Source: an uncultured bacterium
GTDB taxonomy: Bacteria; Verrucomicrobiota; Verrucomicrobiia; Verrucomicrobiales; V1-33
Length of the DNA: 43,376 nucleotides
NCBI GenBank assembly: GCA_903936775.1
Contig: CAIZWU010000076.1
Location: 1-43,376 of the forward strand
Reading direction: 5' to 3'
The notes beneath the pieces are model-generated. The model was not told the origin of the DNA. It ran no database searches and saw only the letters and a list, made by a program, of their open reading frames with translations. Position 1 is the first letter of the stretch. Each line of letters opens with the position of its first letter. The position numbers and the translations under genes are program-made. This document shows positions 33,601-42,078 of the stretch, piece after piece.

Positions 33601-34350
33601 ATGAGGAAAAAGGCCAAAGCGAAACCAAAAGCGAAACCAAAAGCAAAAGCATCGGGCCCTTCAAAATTCTGGCCAGGACTGTTGTTGGGGGGAGTCATCG
33701 CCGCCTCCGCCGTCCACTTCGTTCCCCCGTGGCTCAAGGACCAGAAACAAGCCCCCGGGCAGGAAACGAAAGGGACACCCACCACCCCTCCCACCGGCAA
33801 CGGTGCCGGCAGCACCAGAGAGAGTGCGGCGGCCCCCGCCAAGGCCCCCGCCCAGCCTCAGCCGCACCCGGTTCCCAAAGCCCCCGGGGGACTTCCTTTC
33901 TTCCGCGACCCCGCCCTCGCCGCCAACCTGCTGACCCGGCTGGGCATGGGCGAATCCTATCCCGGAAGCCTGCTGTGGAAAAAAGCAGACGCCCTTGGTT
34001 GGAATGCGTTCGGAGTGCTCGCCACCTCCGGATCCTCGGGATCCACCACGGGGACGACCGGGAATACCGTCACCTGCCTGCTGGAATCCAACCGCGCGGA
34101 CCGGGTGGAAGCCCTCCGGCTGATCGCGAATGTCTTTGATTCCAAAGGAGAAAAGGCCACCATGGCCCGCTTCAAATCCCTCGCCCAGGCCGTACTGAAC
34201 GAAACCCATTGCCCCGTCACGCGCCAGTTCCTCGACGCCATCGACGGCAACCTGAGCCTGCAAACCCAATCCTCCCAAGGCCGCTTCACCCTGGCCCAAG
34301 CTCCCCTCGCTCCCGGCAGCCGCTGGGAACTGACCGTGGAATCCCGCTAG
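33601..34350 (+). CDS. Membrane-anchored protein of unknown function
   Basis: 249 residues from the ATG at 33601 (GTG at 33592 is an alternative). A Lys-rich N-terminus with a short internal repeat (KAKPKAKPKAKA; 12-bp direct repeat GCGAAACCAAAA in the DNA) precedes one membrane helix (about 25-45, FWPGLLLGGVIAASAVHFV). A Thr/Pro/Ala-rich linker runs to about 95, and a soluble C-terminal domain of ~150 residues begins LPFFRDPALAANLLTRLGMG and ends WELTVESR. Two cysteines (TCLLE and THCPV) might form a disulphide. The topology fits a periplasmic domain on an N-terminal anchor. I do not recognise the family. Dyads after the stop may terminate it. Confidence 0.75.
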   Translation: MRKKAKAKPKAKPKAKASGPSKFWPGLLLGGVIAASAVHFVPPWLKDQKQAPGQETKGTPTTPPTGNGAGSTRESAAAPAKAPAQPQPHPVPKAPGGLPFFRDPALAANLLTRLGMGESYPGSLLWKKADALGWNAFGVLATSGSSGSTTGTTGNTVTCLLESNRADRVEALRLIANVFDSKGEKATMARFKSLAQAVLNETHCPVTRQFLDAIDGNLSLQTQSSQGRFTLAQAPLAPGSRWELTVESR

Positions 34351-34373
34351 CCATCGTCGGACCCCGGTCCCTT

Positions 34374-34402
34374 GGTCCACCGATGGACCTTGCGCCCTTT
34401 TT
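34374..34402 (+). terminator. Possible intrinsic terminator after the 33601 gene
   Basis: GGTCCA-CCGA-TGGACC (34374-34389, 6-bp stem) is followed 8 nt later by TTTTT. An alternative pairing CCATCG (34351-34356) with CGATGG (34381-34386) excludes it, so two mutually exclusive structures exist. A modest terminator at best. Confidence 0.35.
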
Positions 34403-34513
34403 AGGAGCGATTGGCGGGCATCGCCCGGCCCGCAGGTTCCGTCTCGCCATGCTTGCGCATGCCGCCTAATTGTGAAAACTGCGCCTCGCTTCCCCCTTTT
34501 CCGTCACTTTCCC

Positions 34514-37500
34514 ATGCCCGCCTCCAAAGCTTCCCCCCCTGCCCCCGCCGCTGCCGTGATTTCTTCCGCCATCCGCCCCATCAAAAAGCTCATGGTGGCC
34601 AACCGCTCGGAAATCGCCATCCGCGTGATGCGCGCCGCCACGGAACTGGGCATCCGCACCGTGGCCATCTACGCGAACGAGGACCGCTTCTGCCCCCACC
34701 GCTTCAAAGCCGATGAGGCCTATCAACTCGACGCCACCAAAGGCCCGCTCGGTGCCTACCTCGACGTGGAAGGCATCGTTGCCCTCGCCAAGGAAAAAGG
34801 CGTGGACGCGATTCACCCCGGTTATGGTTTCCTCTCGGAAAACCCCGACTTCGCCGCCGCCTGCGCCCGCGAAGGCATTATTTTCATCGGTCCGGACAGC
34901 AAAGTCCTCGACCGCATGGGCGACAAAACCGCAGCCCGCGCCGTGGCGGAGCAACTGAAAGTGCCCACCCTCCAGGGCACCGAAGAACCGGTCGATAAAA
35001 AGAAGGACGCCATGATCGCGGCCAAAAAGATCGGCTTCCCGCTCATCATCAAGGCGGCCTTCGGCGGCGGTGGCCGGGGGATGCGCGTGGTCCGCGAAGC
35101 CAAGGATCTCGATGCCCTGCTCGACGAAGCCCAGACCGAGGCCAAACGCGCCTTCGGCAATGGCGCCGTTTTCCTCGAAAAATTCGTCGGTAAAGCCAAA
35201 CACATCGAAGTTCAGATCCTCGCCGACAAACACGGCCACATCCTGCACCTGCACGAACGCGACTGCTCCGTGCAACGCCGCCACCAGAAGGTCATCGAGC
35301 AGGCCCCCAGCTATGGGATCGATCAGAAAATCATCGACGCCCTCTGTGACTCGGCCGTGAAGATCGCCCGCGCCGTCGATTACACCCATGCCGGCACCGT
35401 GGAATACCTCGTCGATGTGGAAAGCGGCGAATGGTTCTTCATCGAGATGAATCCCCGCATCCAGGTGGAACACACCGTCACCGAGGAGGTCACCGGGATC
35501 GACATTGTGCGCAGCCAGATCCTGATCGCCCAGGGGTATCAACTCCACGAGGAACCCCTCGGCCTGCCTGCCCAGGACAAAATTGAGAAAAGTGGTTATG
35601 CGATCCAATGCCGCATCACCACCGAAGACCCCGCCAACAATTTCACGCCCGATTTCGGCAAGATCCTGACCTATCGCAGTGCCGGTGGATTTGGAGTCCG
35701 GCTGGATGGCGCTCTCGGCACCAACAATGCCGTCATCACGCCCTATTACGACTCCATGCTGGTCAAGGTCACCTGTTATGGCCGCACCTACGAACAGAGT
35801 CTCAACCGGATGGACCGCGCCCTCCGCGAGTTCCGCATCCGCGGGGTCAAAACCAATATTCCCTTCCTCGAAAACGTCATTACCCACCCGGTTTTCCGGG
35901 CCGGCGAAGCCACCACCCGCTTCATCGACACCAATCCGCAGCTGTTCCAATTTGAGAACCGCAAGGACCGCGCCACCAAGCTCCTCAGCTACCTCGCGGA
36001 CGTGACGGTGAACGGCAACCCCAACGCCAAAGGCTGGAAACCGGCCAAGCCCTTCACCTCCCCCGCCATTCCCAAGGCCCACGATTTCTCCGTGGCCACT
36101 CCGCCCCCGCCCGGCACCAAACAACTCCTCACCGAACTCGGGCCGGAGAAGTTCGCCCGATGGATCGGCCAGCAGAAACGCCTCCTCCTGACAGACACCA
36201 CCTTCCGCGATGCCCACCAGTCCCTGCTCGCCACCCGGGTGCGCAGCTACGATATGCTGGCAGTGGCCGAAGCCGTGGCGCACCGCGCGCCACAGCTCTT
36301 CAGCATGGAAATGTGGGGCGGCGCCACCTTCGACACCGCGATGCGGTTCCTCCGCGAATGTCCGTGGGAGCGCCTGCGCCAGCTCCGGGAAAAGATCCCC
36401 AATCTCTGTTTCCAGATGCTCTTCCGCGGCTCCAACGCGGTGGGTTACACCAACTATCCTGACAATGTCGTCCGCGGGTTCATCAAACACGCCGCCGAAA
36501 CCGGGATGGACATCTTCCGCATCTTCGACAGCCTGAATTACCTTCCCAACCTCACCGAAGCCATGGCCGCGGTGCGCGAGGAAACCCAGTCCATCTGCGA
36601 AGGCACCATTTGCTATACCGGCGACATCCTTGATCCGAAACGCGACAAGTATTCCCTGACGTATTATATCAAGCTCGCCAAAGAACTGGAAAAAATGGGG
36701 GCCCACACCCTGTGCATCAAGGACATGGCCGGCCTCTGCCGTCCCTTTGCCGCCAAAAAACTGGTCAAAGCCCTCAAGGAGGAAATCGGCCTGCCGATCC
36801 ACTTCCACACCCACGACACCAGCGGCATCAATGCCAGCAGCATCCTGAGCGCCTCCGAAGCCGGGGTCGATATCTGCGACGCCGCCATCTCGTCCATGTC
36901 CGGCTGCACCAGCCAGCCGAACCTCAACAGCATCGTCGCCGCGCTCCAGCACACCCCGCGCGCCACCGGTCTCGATCCCGATGCCCTCCAGGAGTTCAGC
37001 GACTACTGGGCCCACGTCCGCAGCTTCTACAAACCGTTCGACACCGCCGAGCCCTATGGCACCGCCGAAGTATATCTCCACGAGATGCCCGGTGGCCAAT
37101 ACACCAATCTCAAGGAACAGGCCGAGTCCATGGGCATCGGCCACCGCTGGCCGGAAATCGCCCGCATGTATGCCGAGGTGAATCTGTTGTTCGGCGATAT
37201 CGTCAAGGTCACCCCGTCCAGCAAAGTGGTGGGCGACATGTGCATGTTCCTCATCTCCCGCGGGGTCAAACCCGGCGATGCCCGCAGCTACCTCGACACC
37301 CTGCCCTCCGGCACCAGCTTCCCCGAAAGCGTGATTGATATGCTCCAGGGCGGACTCGGCCAACCCATGGGCGGCTGGCCGGCCGATGTGCAGAAGATCA
37401 TCCTCGGCAAGAAAAAGCCCTTCACCAACCGCCCCGGCGAACGCGCCGAAAAAGTGGACCTCGACAAAACCCGCCACGACGTTGCCAAAGTGGTGGGCCA

Positions 37501-38044
37501 CAAGGAGCCCACCGATGACGATCTCTACAGCCACCTGATGTATCCGCAGGTCTTTGCCGATTTTGTGAAGTTCCGCAAAGCTCACAGCGACATCAGCGTC
37601 CTCCCCACCCCCGCCTACTTCTACGGCCTGCGCGACAAGGAGGAGATCACCATCAGCCTCGAAGCCGGCAAAACCCTCTTCGCCCGTCTGCTCAACCTCA
37701 ACGAGCCCGACCCGACCGGTCAGCGCACCGCCATCTTCGAGCTCAACGGCTACCCCCGCCACGTCAGCGTCGCCGACAAATCCGCCGCCAAACAGGTCGA
37801 GACCCGCGCCAAGGCCGATCCCGGCAATCTCCTGCAGATCGGTGCCCCCATGCCCGGCATGATCGCCAGCATGGCGGTCAGCATCGGCCACAAGGTCAAG
37901 GAAGGCGACCCCATCCTGACCCTTGAAGCCATGAAGATGTTCACCACCGTCACCGCCCCCTGCAACGGCACCATCGCCGACCTCAGCGTCGCCGTCGGCA
38001 ACACCGTCGAAGCCAAGGACCTCATGGTGACCCTCGTGAAATAG
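34514..38044 (+). CDS. pyc: Pyruvate carboxylase
   Basis: 1176 residues from the ATG at 34514 (GTG at 34472 adds 14). Complete domain order: biotin carboxylase (KLMVANRSEIAIRVMRAA, HPGYGFLSENPDFA, the ATP-grasp Gly-rich loop KAAFGGGGRGMRVV, IEMNPRIQVEHTVTEE), carboxyltransferase (LLLTDTTFRDAHQSLLATRV, MEMWGGATFDTAMRFL, FHTHDTSG), and C-terminal biotin carboxyl carrier domain with LEAMKM, the biotinylated Lys 35 residues from the end, where the family has it. It makes oxaloacetate from pyruvate, bicarbonate and ATP: anaplerosis and gluconeogenesis. The length is typical of single-chain pyruvate carboxylase. Monocistronic by spacing. A GC-rich dyad lies downstream. Confidence 0.97.
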   Translation: MPASKASPPAPAAAVISSAIRPIKKLMVANRSEIAIRVMRAATELGIRTVAIYANEDRFCPHRFKADEAYQLDATKGPLGAYLDVEGIVALAKEKGVDAIHPGYGFLSENPDFAAACAREGIIFIGPDSKVLDRMGDKTAARAVAEQLKVPTLQGTEEPVDKKKDAMIAAKKIGFPLIIKAAFGGGGRGMRVVREAKDLDALLDEAQTEAKRAFGNGAVFLEKFVGKAKHIEVQILADKHGHILHLHERDCSVQRRHQKVIEQAPSYGIDQKIIDALCDSAVKIARAVDYTHAGTVEYLVDVESGEWFFIEMNPRIQVEHTVTEEVTGIDIVRSQILIAQGYQLHEEPLGLPAQDKIEKSGYAIQCRITTEDPANNFTPDFGKILTYRSAGGFGVRLDGALGTNNAVITPYYDSMLVKVTCYGRTYEQSLNRMDRALREFRIRGVKTNIPFLENVITHPVFRAGEATTRFIDTNPQLFQFENRKDRATKLLSYLADVTVNGNPNAKGWKPAKPFTSPAIPKAHDFSVATPPPPGTKQLLTELGPEKFARWIGQQKRLLLTDTTFRDAHQSLLATRVRSYDMLAVAEAVAHRAPQLFSMEMWGGATFDTAMRFLRECPWERLRQLREKIPNLCFQMLFRGSNAVGYTNYPDNVVRGFIKHAAETGMDIFRIFDSLNYLPNLTEAMAAVREETQSICEGTICYTGDILDPKRDKYSLTYYIKLAKELEKMGAHTLCIKDMAGLCRPFAAKKLVKALKEEIGLPIHFHTHDTSGINASSILSASEAGVDICDAAISSMSGCTSQPNLNSIVAALQHTPRATGLDPDALQEFSDYWAHVRSFYKPFDTAEPYGTAEVYLHEMPGGQYTNLKEQAESMGIGHRWPEIARMYAEVNLLFGDIVKVTPSSKVVGDMCMFLISRGVKPGDARSYLDTLPSGTSFPESVIDMLQGGLGQPMGGWPADVQKIILGKKKPFTNRPGERAEKVDLDKTRHDVAKVVGHKEPTDDDLYSHLMYPQVFADFVKFRKAHSDISVLPTPAYFYGLRDKEEITISLEAGKTLFARLLNLNEPDPTGQRTAIFELNGYPRHVSVADKSAAKQVETRAKADPGNLLQIGAPMPGMIASMAVSIGHKVKEGDPILTLEAMKMFTTVTAPCNGTIADLSVAVGNTVEAKDLMVTLVK

Positions 38045-38061
38045 GAAGACTTTCACAGGCC

Positions 38062-38105
38062 CCCGGGGCAGCGGGCGGTCCGTCTACAGGCAGCCTGCCC
38101 CCGGG
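38062..38105 (+). terminator. GC-rich dyad downstream of pyruvate carboxylase
   Basis: CCCGGGGCAG (38062-38071) pairs with CTGCCCCCGGG (38095-38105) with one bulged C, and a small GGCA/TGCC hairpin lies next to the loop. It starts 18 nt after the stop. No T run follows, so intrinsic termination is uncertain. Confidence 0.35.
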
Positions 38106-38265
38106 CACCTTGATGAGGTGCTTGCGGCCGGGCCGGTTCTGATACCGCGTCTGCTGGATTTGAAGGGATTCACTGATGGCTTTTTGACTCAGGGGAGGCG
38201 GCATGCCCACGGTGTGATTCTTTTTGAGTCAATGCGCCCTCTCTGGCCGGAAAAAGAAACAGAAT

Positions 38266-38292
38266 TTGCACCGGGTCCAGCCCTGTGATAAG
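38266..38292 (+). promoter_or_regulatory. Possible promoter giving a leaderless message
   Basis: TTGCAC (38266-38271), a 15-bp spacer, then TGTGATAAG containing GATAAG (38287-38292). Initiation about 7-9 nt downstream would fall on or next to the ATG at 38301, which has no Shine-Dalgarno sequence. The spacer is short; low confidence. Confidence 0.25.
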
Positions 38293-38300
38293 CCGGCCCG

Positions 38301-40901
38301 ATGTCGCGTCTGCTTCATTTCCTGCTCATGGGCCTCCCGCTGGCGGGGGCAGTGATGCCTTGCCATGGACACGCGTTTTTTATGCACTTCGAGGGGCGGC
38401 AGACGCACCCCATCGCGGTTCAGGCCGACGGTGCCCGGCTCTTTGCACTGAATACACCGCATGCCCGGCTCTCGGTATTTGATATCGCCAATCCGGCGAA
38501 CCCCGAACCGGTCCTGGTGGCGGAAATCCCGGTGGGCCTGGAACCGGTCAGTGTCAGACCCCGGACCCCCGATGAAGTGTGGGTCGTCAATGAACTATCC
38601 GATAGCATTTCGATCATTTCCCTCGAGGCCGGCTGTGTCGTGGCGACGCTGCCGGTAGCGGACGAACCGGCCGATGTGGTCTTCGCCGCGGGCAAGGCCT
38701 TTGTGAGCTGCGCGCGGAATCAGTTGATCCGCGTGATTGATCCGGTGACGCGCCGCGAAGTTTCCACAATTCCCCTGGATGGGGTGATGCCCCGGTCAAT
38801 GGCGGTGAGTCCGGATGGACTGCGCTTGTTTGCAGCGTGTTTCTTGTCAGGAAACGGGACTACGGTCCTGCCCGCTTCCGCGGCACCGGCCCCGCCGCCT
38901 CCGGAAAACCCCGCCTTGCCCGCCGCCCCTCAAACCGGCTTGATCGTGCCGTCAGGAGACCCCCGGCTTTCCTACACCGTGCTGGATCATGATGTCGCGG
39001 AGATCGATCCCGCGGCGGACACCCTGGTGCGCTGGCAGGGTGGCGTGGGCACCAATCTGTTCGACGTGGTGGTGCATCCAGTCACAGGCGAGGTCTGGAC
39101 AGCGCACACCGAGGCCGCGAATACCACGCGCTTCCTATCCAATCTTCAGGGCCGCGCCGTGGCGAGCCGTCTCAGCCGCGTCGCGCCCCATGGCGGGGTG
39201 CCGATCCTGATGGATCTCAATCCCACCGTGGACTACGCGGCGGCCCCCACCCCTGCCAGCCTCGCGGAAGCCCTCGCCCAGCCCACCGCCCTGATTTGGC
39301 AGGCTGATGGCCGGCTGGGTTGGGTGGCCGCCTTTGGCAGCGACCGGGTGGCAAAGGTGGATGAGGCGGGGCAGGTGCTGGCACGGGTGGATGTCAGGCC
39401 GCCTCCCCCGGGTGGCCAACCGGATGACTCCCGCCACATGCGTGGACCGAGGGGGCTGGCCCTGCATCCCGCCGCGCCCCGCCTGTATGTATTGAACCGC
39501 ATTTCCCACACCATTTCGGTGATCGATACCACCACCGCCAGCGTCGTGGCAGAGACGCGGACGGCCAGTCATCAGGCCATGCCGGAAGAGGCCCACGCCG
39601 GAAGGGGCTTCATCTTCGATGCCAGGCTTTCGCGCCACGGCACCCTTTCCTGTGCGTCCTGCCACCTTGAGGCGGACCGCGATGGCCTGGCATGGGACCT
39701 CGGTGACCCTGCCGGCAGGATGACCATGGCCAGCGGGAAAAACACCGCCAGCGGCGACCCTGCCACCGTGCACCCGCGGCCGATGCATCCGATGAAGGGA
39801 CCGATGTTAACCTTGACGCTGAAAAATGCCTTCACGGGATCGAACTATAACTGGCGCGGCGATGAAGCGGCAACCACCCTGCGGGACATGTTTTCCCGCA
39901 AGCTGGGAGGCGCCGCTCTGACGCAAATACAGTATTCATGGGTGGTGGAATATCTCCTTTCCCTGCAACTGCCGCCCAATCCCAACCGCTCCCTCGATAA
40001 CTCCCTCCCTGCTTCCCTGAATGGAGGAGATCCTGCGGCCGGGCGGGCCCTTTTCCAGGCGCAGGCGAATCAGTGCATCCGCTGCCATAGCGGGTCGCGC
40101 GGGGCCAACTACAATATTGACAGGATGGAGGAGACCGGCTCCCCTGATTTTATCAGGACTGCTCCGCTCCAGACCCTCTATCAACGCGGGTCATTCACTC
40201 CAGGGAGCGGGGTGACCCTGAGTGGATATGGCTGGAGGCACGATGGCACGGGGGAGTCCTTCCCTGCCGCGCACCCTCTGGCCATCCCGGGCCTGACTCC
40301 GGCCGGCCATGCGGATGTGGCGGCGTGGTTACGGTGTTTTGATACCGGAGTGCCGCCAGTGACCGGACATAGCCTGACATTCACCGTGGAGAACCGGGAT
40401 CAGGTGGCATTGACCTCCACTTTATCCCTGATGGAGCAAACCGCCGCGCGGGACGGGCGGGTGGAGTTGGTCGCGCGTGGGCGGGTGGGGGGACGTTTCG
40501 AGGCTTGGCTCGCGGATAGTTATGAAAGTTTATGGTATCCGGACACCGGAGGAGACGCCGGCATTGACTCCCAGGCCTTGCTGGGCCGTTTGCAGCCGGG
40601 TGATGCCCTGACCATTCTGGGGGTACTGCGGGGCACTGGACCGCTCTACAGTGTGGATCATAATGACAATGGGATCATGGACCGGGATGAACCGCGGGGG
40701 ACCGCCACCCTGCGTCCCGGCAGCGGGGGGCTGGATCTGGCGGTGGCCGCCCCGCCCGGCTGGATGCCGCAATGGAGCGACCACTTGCCCGGCCCGTGGC
40801 GCACCCTCACGGTCCGCCCGCAGCCCGGTCTTTTGGAAACGATTTTTCCAGAGGTAGCCGGTCCGCCCATCCGGTTTTTCCGGCTGCGCCGGACATGGTA
40901 A
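38301..40901 (+). CDS. Exported beta-propeller (YVTN-type) dihaem cytochrome
   Basis: 866 residues. A signal peptide (LLHFLLMGLPLAGAVMP) precedes a beta-propeller of YVTN-type blades at about 35-420 (SVRPRTPDEVWVVNELSDSISII in two parts; LALHPAAPRLYVLNRISHTISVIDT likewise). A cytochrome c region follows with two CXXCH motifs, SCASCH (451-455) and QCIRCH (592-596), the second preceded by GDPAAGRALFQAQA, and a C-terminal ~180-residue domain ending PPIRFFRLRRTW. Propeller-cytochrome proteins are exported redox or electron-transfer enzymes related to the MauG/cytochrome c peroxidase group; the substrate is unknown. The cysteine near the signal (MPCHGH) is not a clear lipobox. Located alone between pyruvate carboxylase and the PEP-CTERM gene. 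Confidence 0.88.
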   Translation: MSRLLHFLLMGLPLAGAVMPCHGHAFFMHFEGRQTHPIAVQADGARLFALNTPHARLSVFDIANPANPEPVLVAEIPVGLEPVSVRPRTPDEVWVVNELSDSISIISLEAGCVVATLPVADEPADVVFAAGKAFVSCARNQLIRVIDPVTRREVSTIPLDGVMPRSMAVSPDGLRLFAACFLSGNGTTVLPASAAPAPPPPENPALPAAPQTGLIVPSGDPRLSYTVLDHDVAEIDPAADTLVRWQGGVGTNLFDVVVHPVTGEVWTAHTEAANTTRFLSNLQGRAVASRLSRVAPHGGVPILMDLNPTVDYAAAPTPASLAEALAQPTALIWQADGRLGWVAAFGSDRVAKVDEAGQVLARVDVRPPPPGGQPDDSRHMRGPRGLALHPAAPRLYVLNRISHTISVIDTTTASVVAETRTASHQAMPEEAHAGRGFIFDARLSRHGTLSCASCHLEADRDGLAWDLGDPAGRMTMASGKNTASGDPATVHPRPMHPMKGPMLTLTLKNAFTGSNYNWRGDEAATTLRDMFSRKLGGAALTQIQYSWVVEYLLSLQLPPNPNRSLDNSLPASLNGGDPAAGRALFQAQANQCIRCHSGSRGANYNIDRMEETGSPDFIRTAPLQTLYQRGSFTPGSGVTLSGYGWRHDGTGESFPAAHPLAIPGLTPAGHADVAAWLRCFDTGVPPVTGHSLTFTVENRDQVALTSTLSLMEQTAARDGRVELVARGRVGGRFEAWLADSYESLWYPDTGGDAGIDSQALLGRLQPGDALTILGVLRGTGPLYSVDHNDNGIMDRDEPRGTATLRPGSGGLDLAVAAPPGWMPQWSDHLPGPWRTLTVRPQPGLLETIFPEVAGPPIRFFRLRRTW

Positions 40902-40950
40902 GCGGTGGGTTGGGCAGGCAAGCCGGCCTCGCCAAACCGCTGGAACAAGC

Positions 40951-40983
40951 AAAAACCCGCTCCAGCCCATAGGCCGGAGCGGG
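40951..40983 (-). terminator. Intrinsic terminator of the PEP-CTERM gene
   Basis: On the minus strand CCCGCTCC...GGAGCGGG (8-bp stem, plus GCC/GGC across one mismatch, loop about 4 nt) is followed directly by TTTTT (40955-40951). It lies 49 nt past the stop at 41032. A textbook hairpin plus T run. Confidence 0.85.
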
Positions 40984-41031
40984 TAGAGGGGTGACCTGCG
41001 GCGTAGCAGGACCAGCAGGATACCAGACGGA

Positions 41032-41601
41032 TCAGGCCCGGCGCCGGCGCAAGGCAAGCAGACCCAGGGTGCCCATGCCGAGCAAACCGGCGGTTGGCTC
41101 CGGCACTGGGGTCAGGAACCCCCGGACTTCGCCGCCGCCGTTGGCAGTCGTGTGAATATTGATGTAGTATTTTCCAGCAAGCAGGTCCGCTTGTTGCGGG
41201 GCACTTAGAGTAACGGTCTGGACGATTTGCCCTCCGGTGGTCAGGTTCGGGGAACGGGTCAAACCGGCAACCACTCCACCGGTTTGGGTCCAGTCGGCAA
41301 CGCCGTTATTCCCGTTTGGATTGGCGGTCGGTCCATGGATGTGCGCGTTGGTGGCGCTCCCGGTGAGGTCGCTAAATCCATTGTCCGATCCCCATCCCAC
41401 GTTGACTGTCAAGGACCCCGTGGCATCGTCGAGGAAAATGCCAGAACCGATCTCCCCGCCGGTTCCTGTGCCTATCACTGAGGGTTCACTGGTGGTAAGC
41501 AGGCCGGATCCTCCGGTGCCGATGAGGTCAAATTGAATGATCGCCGCCGAAGCGCTGGAGGCGAAGCCGCAGAGGGCAAGGAGGATGAGCTGTTTTTTCA
41601 T
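41032..41601 (-). CDS. CHRD-domain protein with PEP-CTERM sorting signal
   Basis: 189 residues. Signal peptide MKKQLILLALCGFASSASA. A CHRD domain covers most of the mature protein (NAHIHGPTANPNG, LLAGKYYINIHTTANGGGEVRGFL in two parts). The C-terminus is a full PEP-CTERM tripartite signal: VPEP at the start of the tail, a hydrophobic helix (AGLLGMGTLGLLAL) and the basic end RRRRA. Such proteins are processed by exosortase and displayed or released at the surface, often with exopolysaccharide production; no exosortase gene is in the window, so it must be elsewhere. An intrinsic terminator follows. CHRD domains were first defined in chordin; their bacterial role is unknown. Confidence 0.93.
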   Translation of the reverse strand: MKKQLILLALCGFASSASAAIIQFDLIGTGGSGLLTTSEPSVIGTGTGGEIGSGIFLDDATGSLTVNVGWGSDNGFSDLTGSATNAHIHGPTANPNGNNGVADWTQTGGVVAGLTRSPNLTTGGQIVQTVTLSAPQQADLLAGKYYINIHTTANGGGEVRGFLTPVPEPTAGLLGMGTLGLLALRRRRA

Positions 41602-41647
41602 GGATGGTTGATAGTCAGGCGAATGAACGGTTCAGAATAATAAATTA

Positions 41648-41992
41648 ATGATGGTAATTTCCATCATGAGGCAGATTTTGCAACTTTTTGTCTCCAAAGA
41701 TTTTGTCACCGTGCCAGTAAACCGGCCGGTCCACCTTGAACAACTTTGTGAATTTTTCATTTTTCCTCATCCGGGCGTCGTGCATGATGGCAATTCAATG
41801 CCAGCTGCCTCCAGCACCTCCACCCTGCTCCTTGAGGAAAGTTACGCTTCGGCAGCTGCCCGTTTTGCAGAATGGCTCCGGGGCCTGCACGACCCAGCCG
41901 CGCTGGCTGCCTTGACTCAGCGCTGGAGCGCAGATCAAAGGCCCCGGGCGCAGGAACAGCCCCTCGCTCCCCTTTCCCGGTCCCGCCCATGA
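41648..41992 (+). CDS. Doubtful small protein of unknown function
   Basis: An open frame of 114 codons; an internal ATG at 41798 gives a 64-residue version. Only the stretch LLLEESYASAAARFAEWLRG, continuing LHDPAALAALTQRW, looks like a helical protein; the first 50 residues lie in AT-rich DNA that is probably the promoter zone between divergent genes, and the last ~10 are read from the dispersed direct repeat. No ribosome-binding site is evident at either start. I do not recognise it. Either a small regulatory protein starting at 41798 or chance. Confidence 0.3.
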   Translation: MMVISIMRQILQLFVSKDFVTVPVNRPVHLEQLCEFFIFPHPGVVHDGNSMPAASSTSTLLLEESYASAAARFAEWLRGLHDPAALAALTQRWSADQRPRAQEQPLAPLSRSRP

Positions 41993-42018
41993 CACCATCC
42001 GCGAAAAGTAAATTCCTT
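41974..42018 (+). repeat. 45-bp direct repeat, copy A
   Basis: Matches copy B (43079-43123) at 41 of 45 positions, same orientation, 1105 bp apart, flanking the lipoprotein gene. The four differences are all transitions. From an internal ATG (41989) both copies read MTPSAKSKFL, and the three differences after that ATG are synonymous. In copy A this frame continues to a TGA at 42076-42078 that overlaps the lipoprotein ATG. Confidence 0.8.
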
Positions 42019-42078
42019 TCAGAAAATCACCAGCTGCGGTTCGGCCGGGGCCTGCAGGAAACCAACCTCACTTCATGA
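41989..42078 (+). CDS. Possible 29-codon leader ORF overlapping the lipoprotein start
   Basis: ATG at 41989 reads MTPSAKSKFL and runs 29 codons to a TGA whose first two bases belong to the ATG of the lipoprotein gene (ATGA). That geometry is typical of translational coupling, and the lipoprotein has no well-placed ribosome-binding site of its own. Against it: no Shine-Dalgarno sequence precedes 41989, and the first codons belong to a dispersed repeat. Confidence 0.25.
   Translation: MTPSAKSKFLSENHQLRFGRGLQETNLTS

Noticed and set aside
30909..33842. Long minus-strand frames opposite the cytochrome-like gene (30909-32012) and the MoxR gene (32481-33842)
   Set aside because: Shadows of high-GC coding sequence; the plus strand carries CXXCH and Walker motifs, the minus translations show none.
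34466..38056. A 1196-codon open frame antisense to pyruvate carboxylase
   Set aside because: Mirrors the strong GC3 bias of the sense gene. Its translation is compositionally odd (Gly/Asp/Glu/His-rich, no domain), while the sense strand encodes every pyruvate carboxylase motif.
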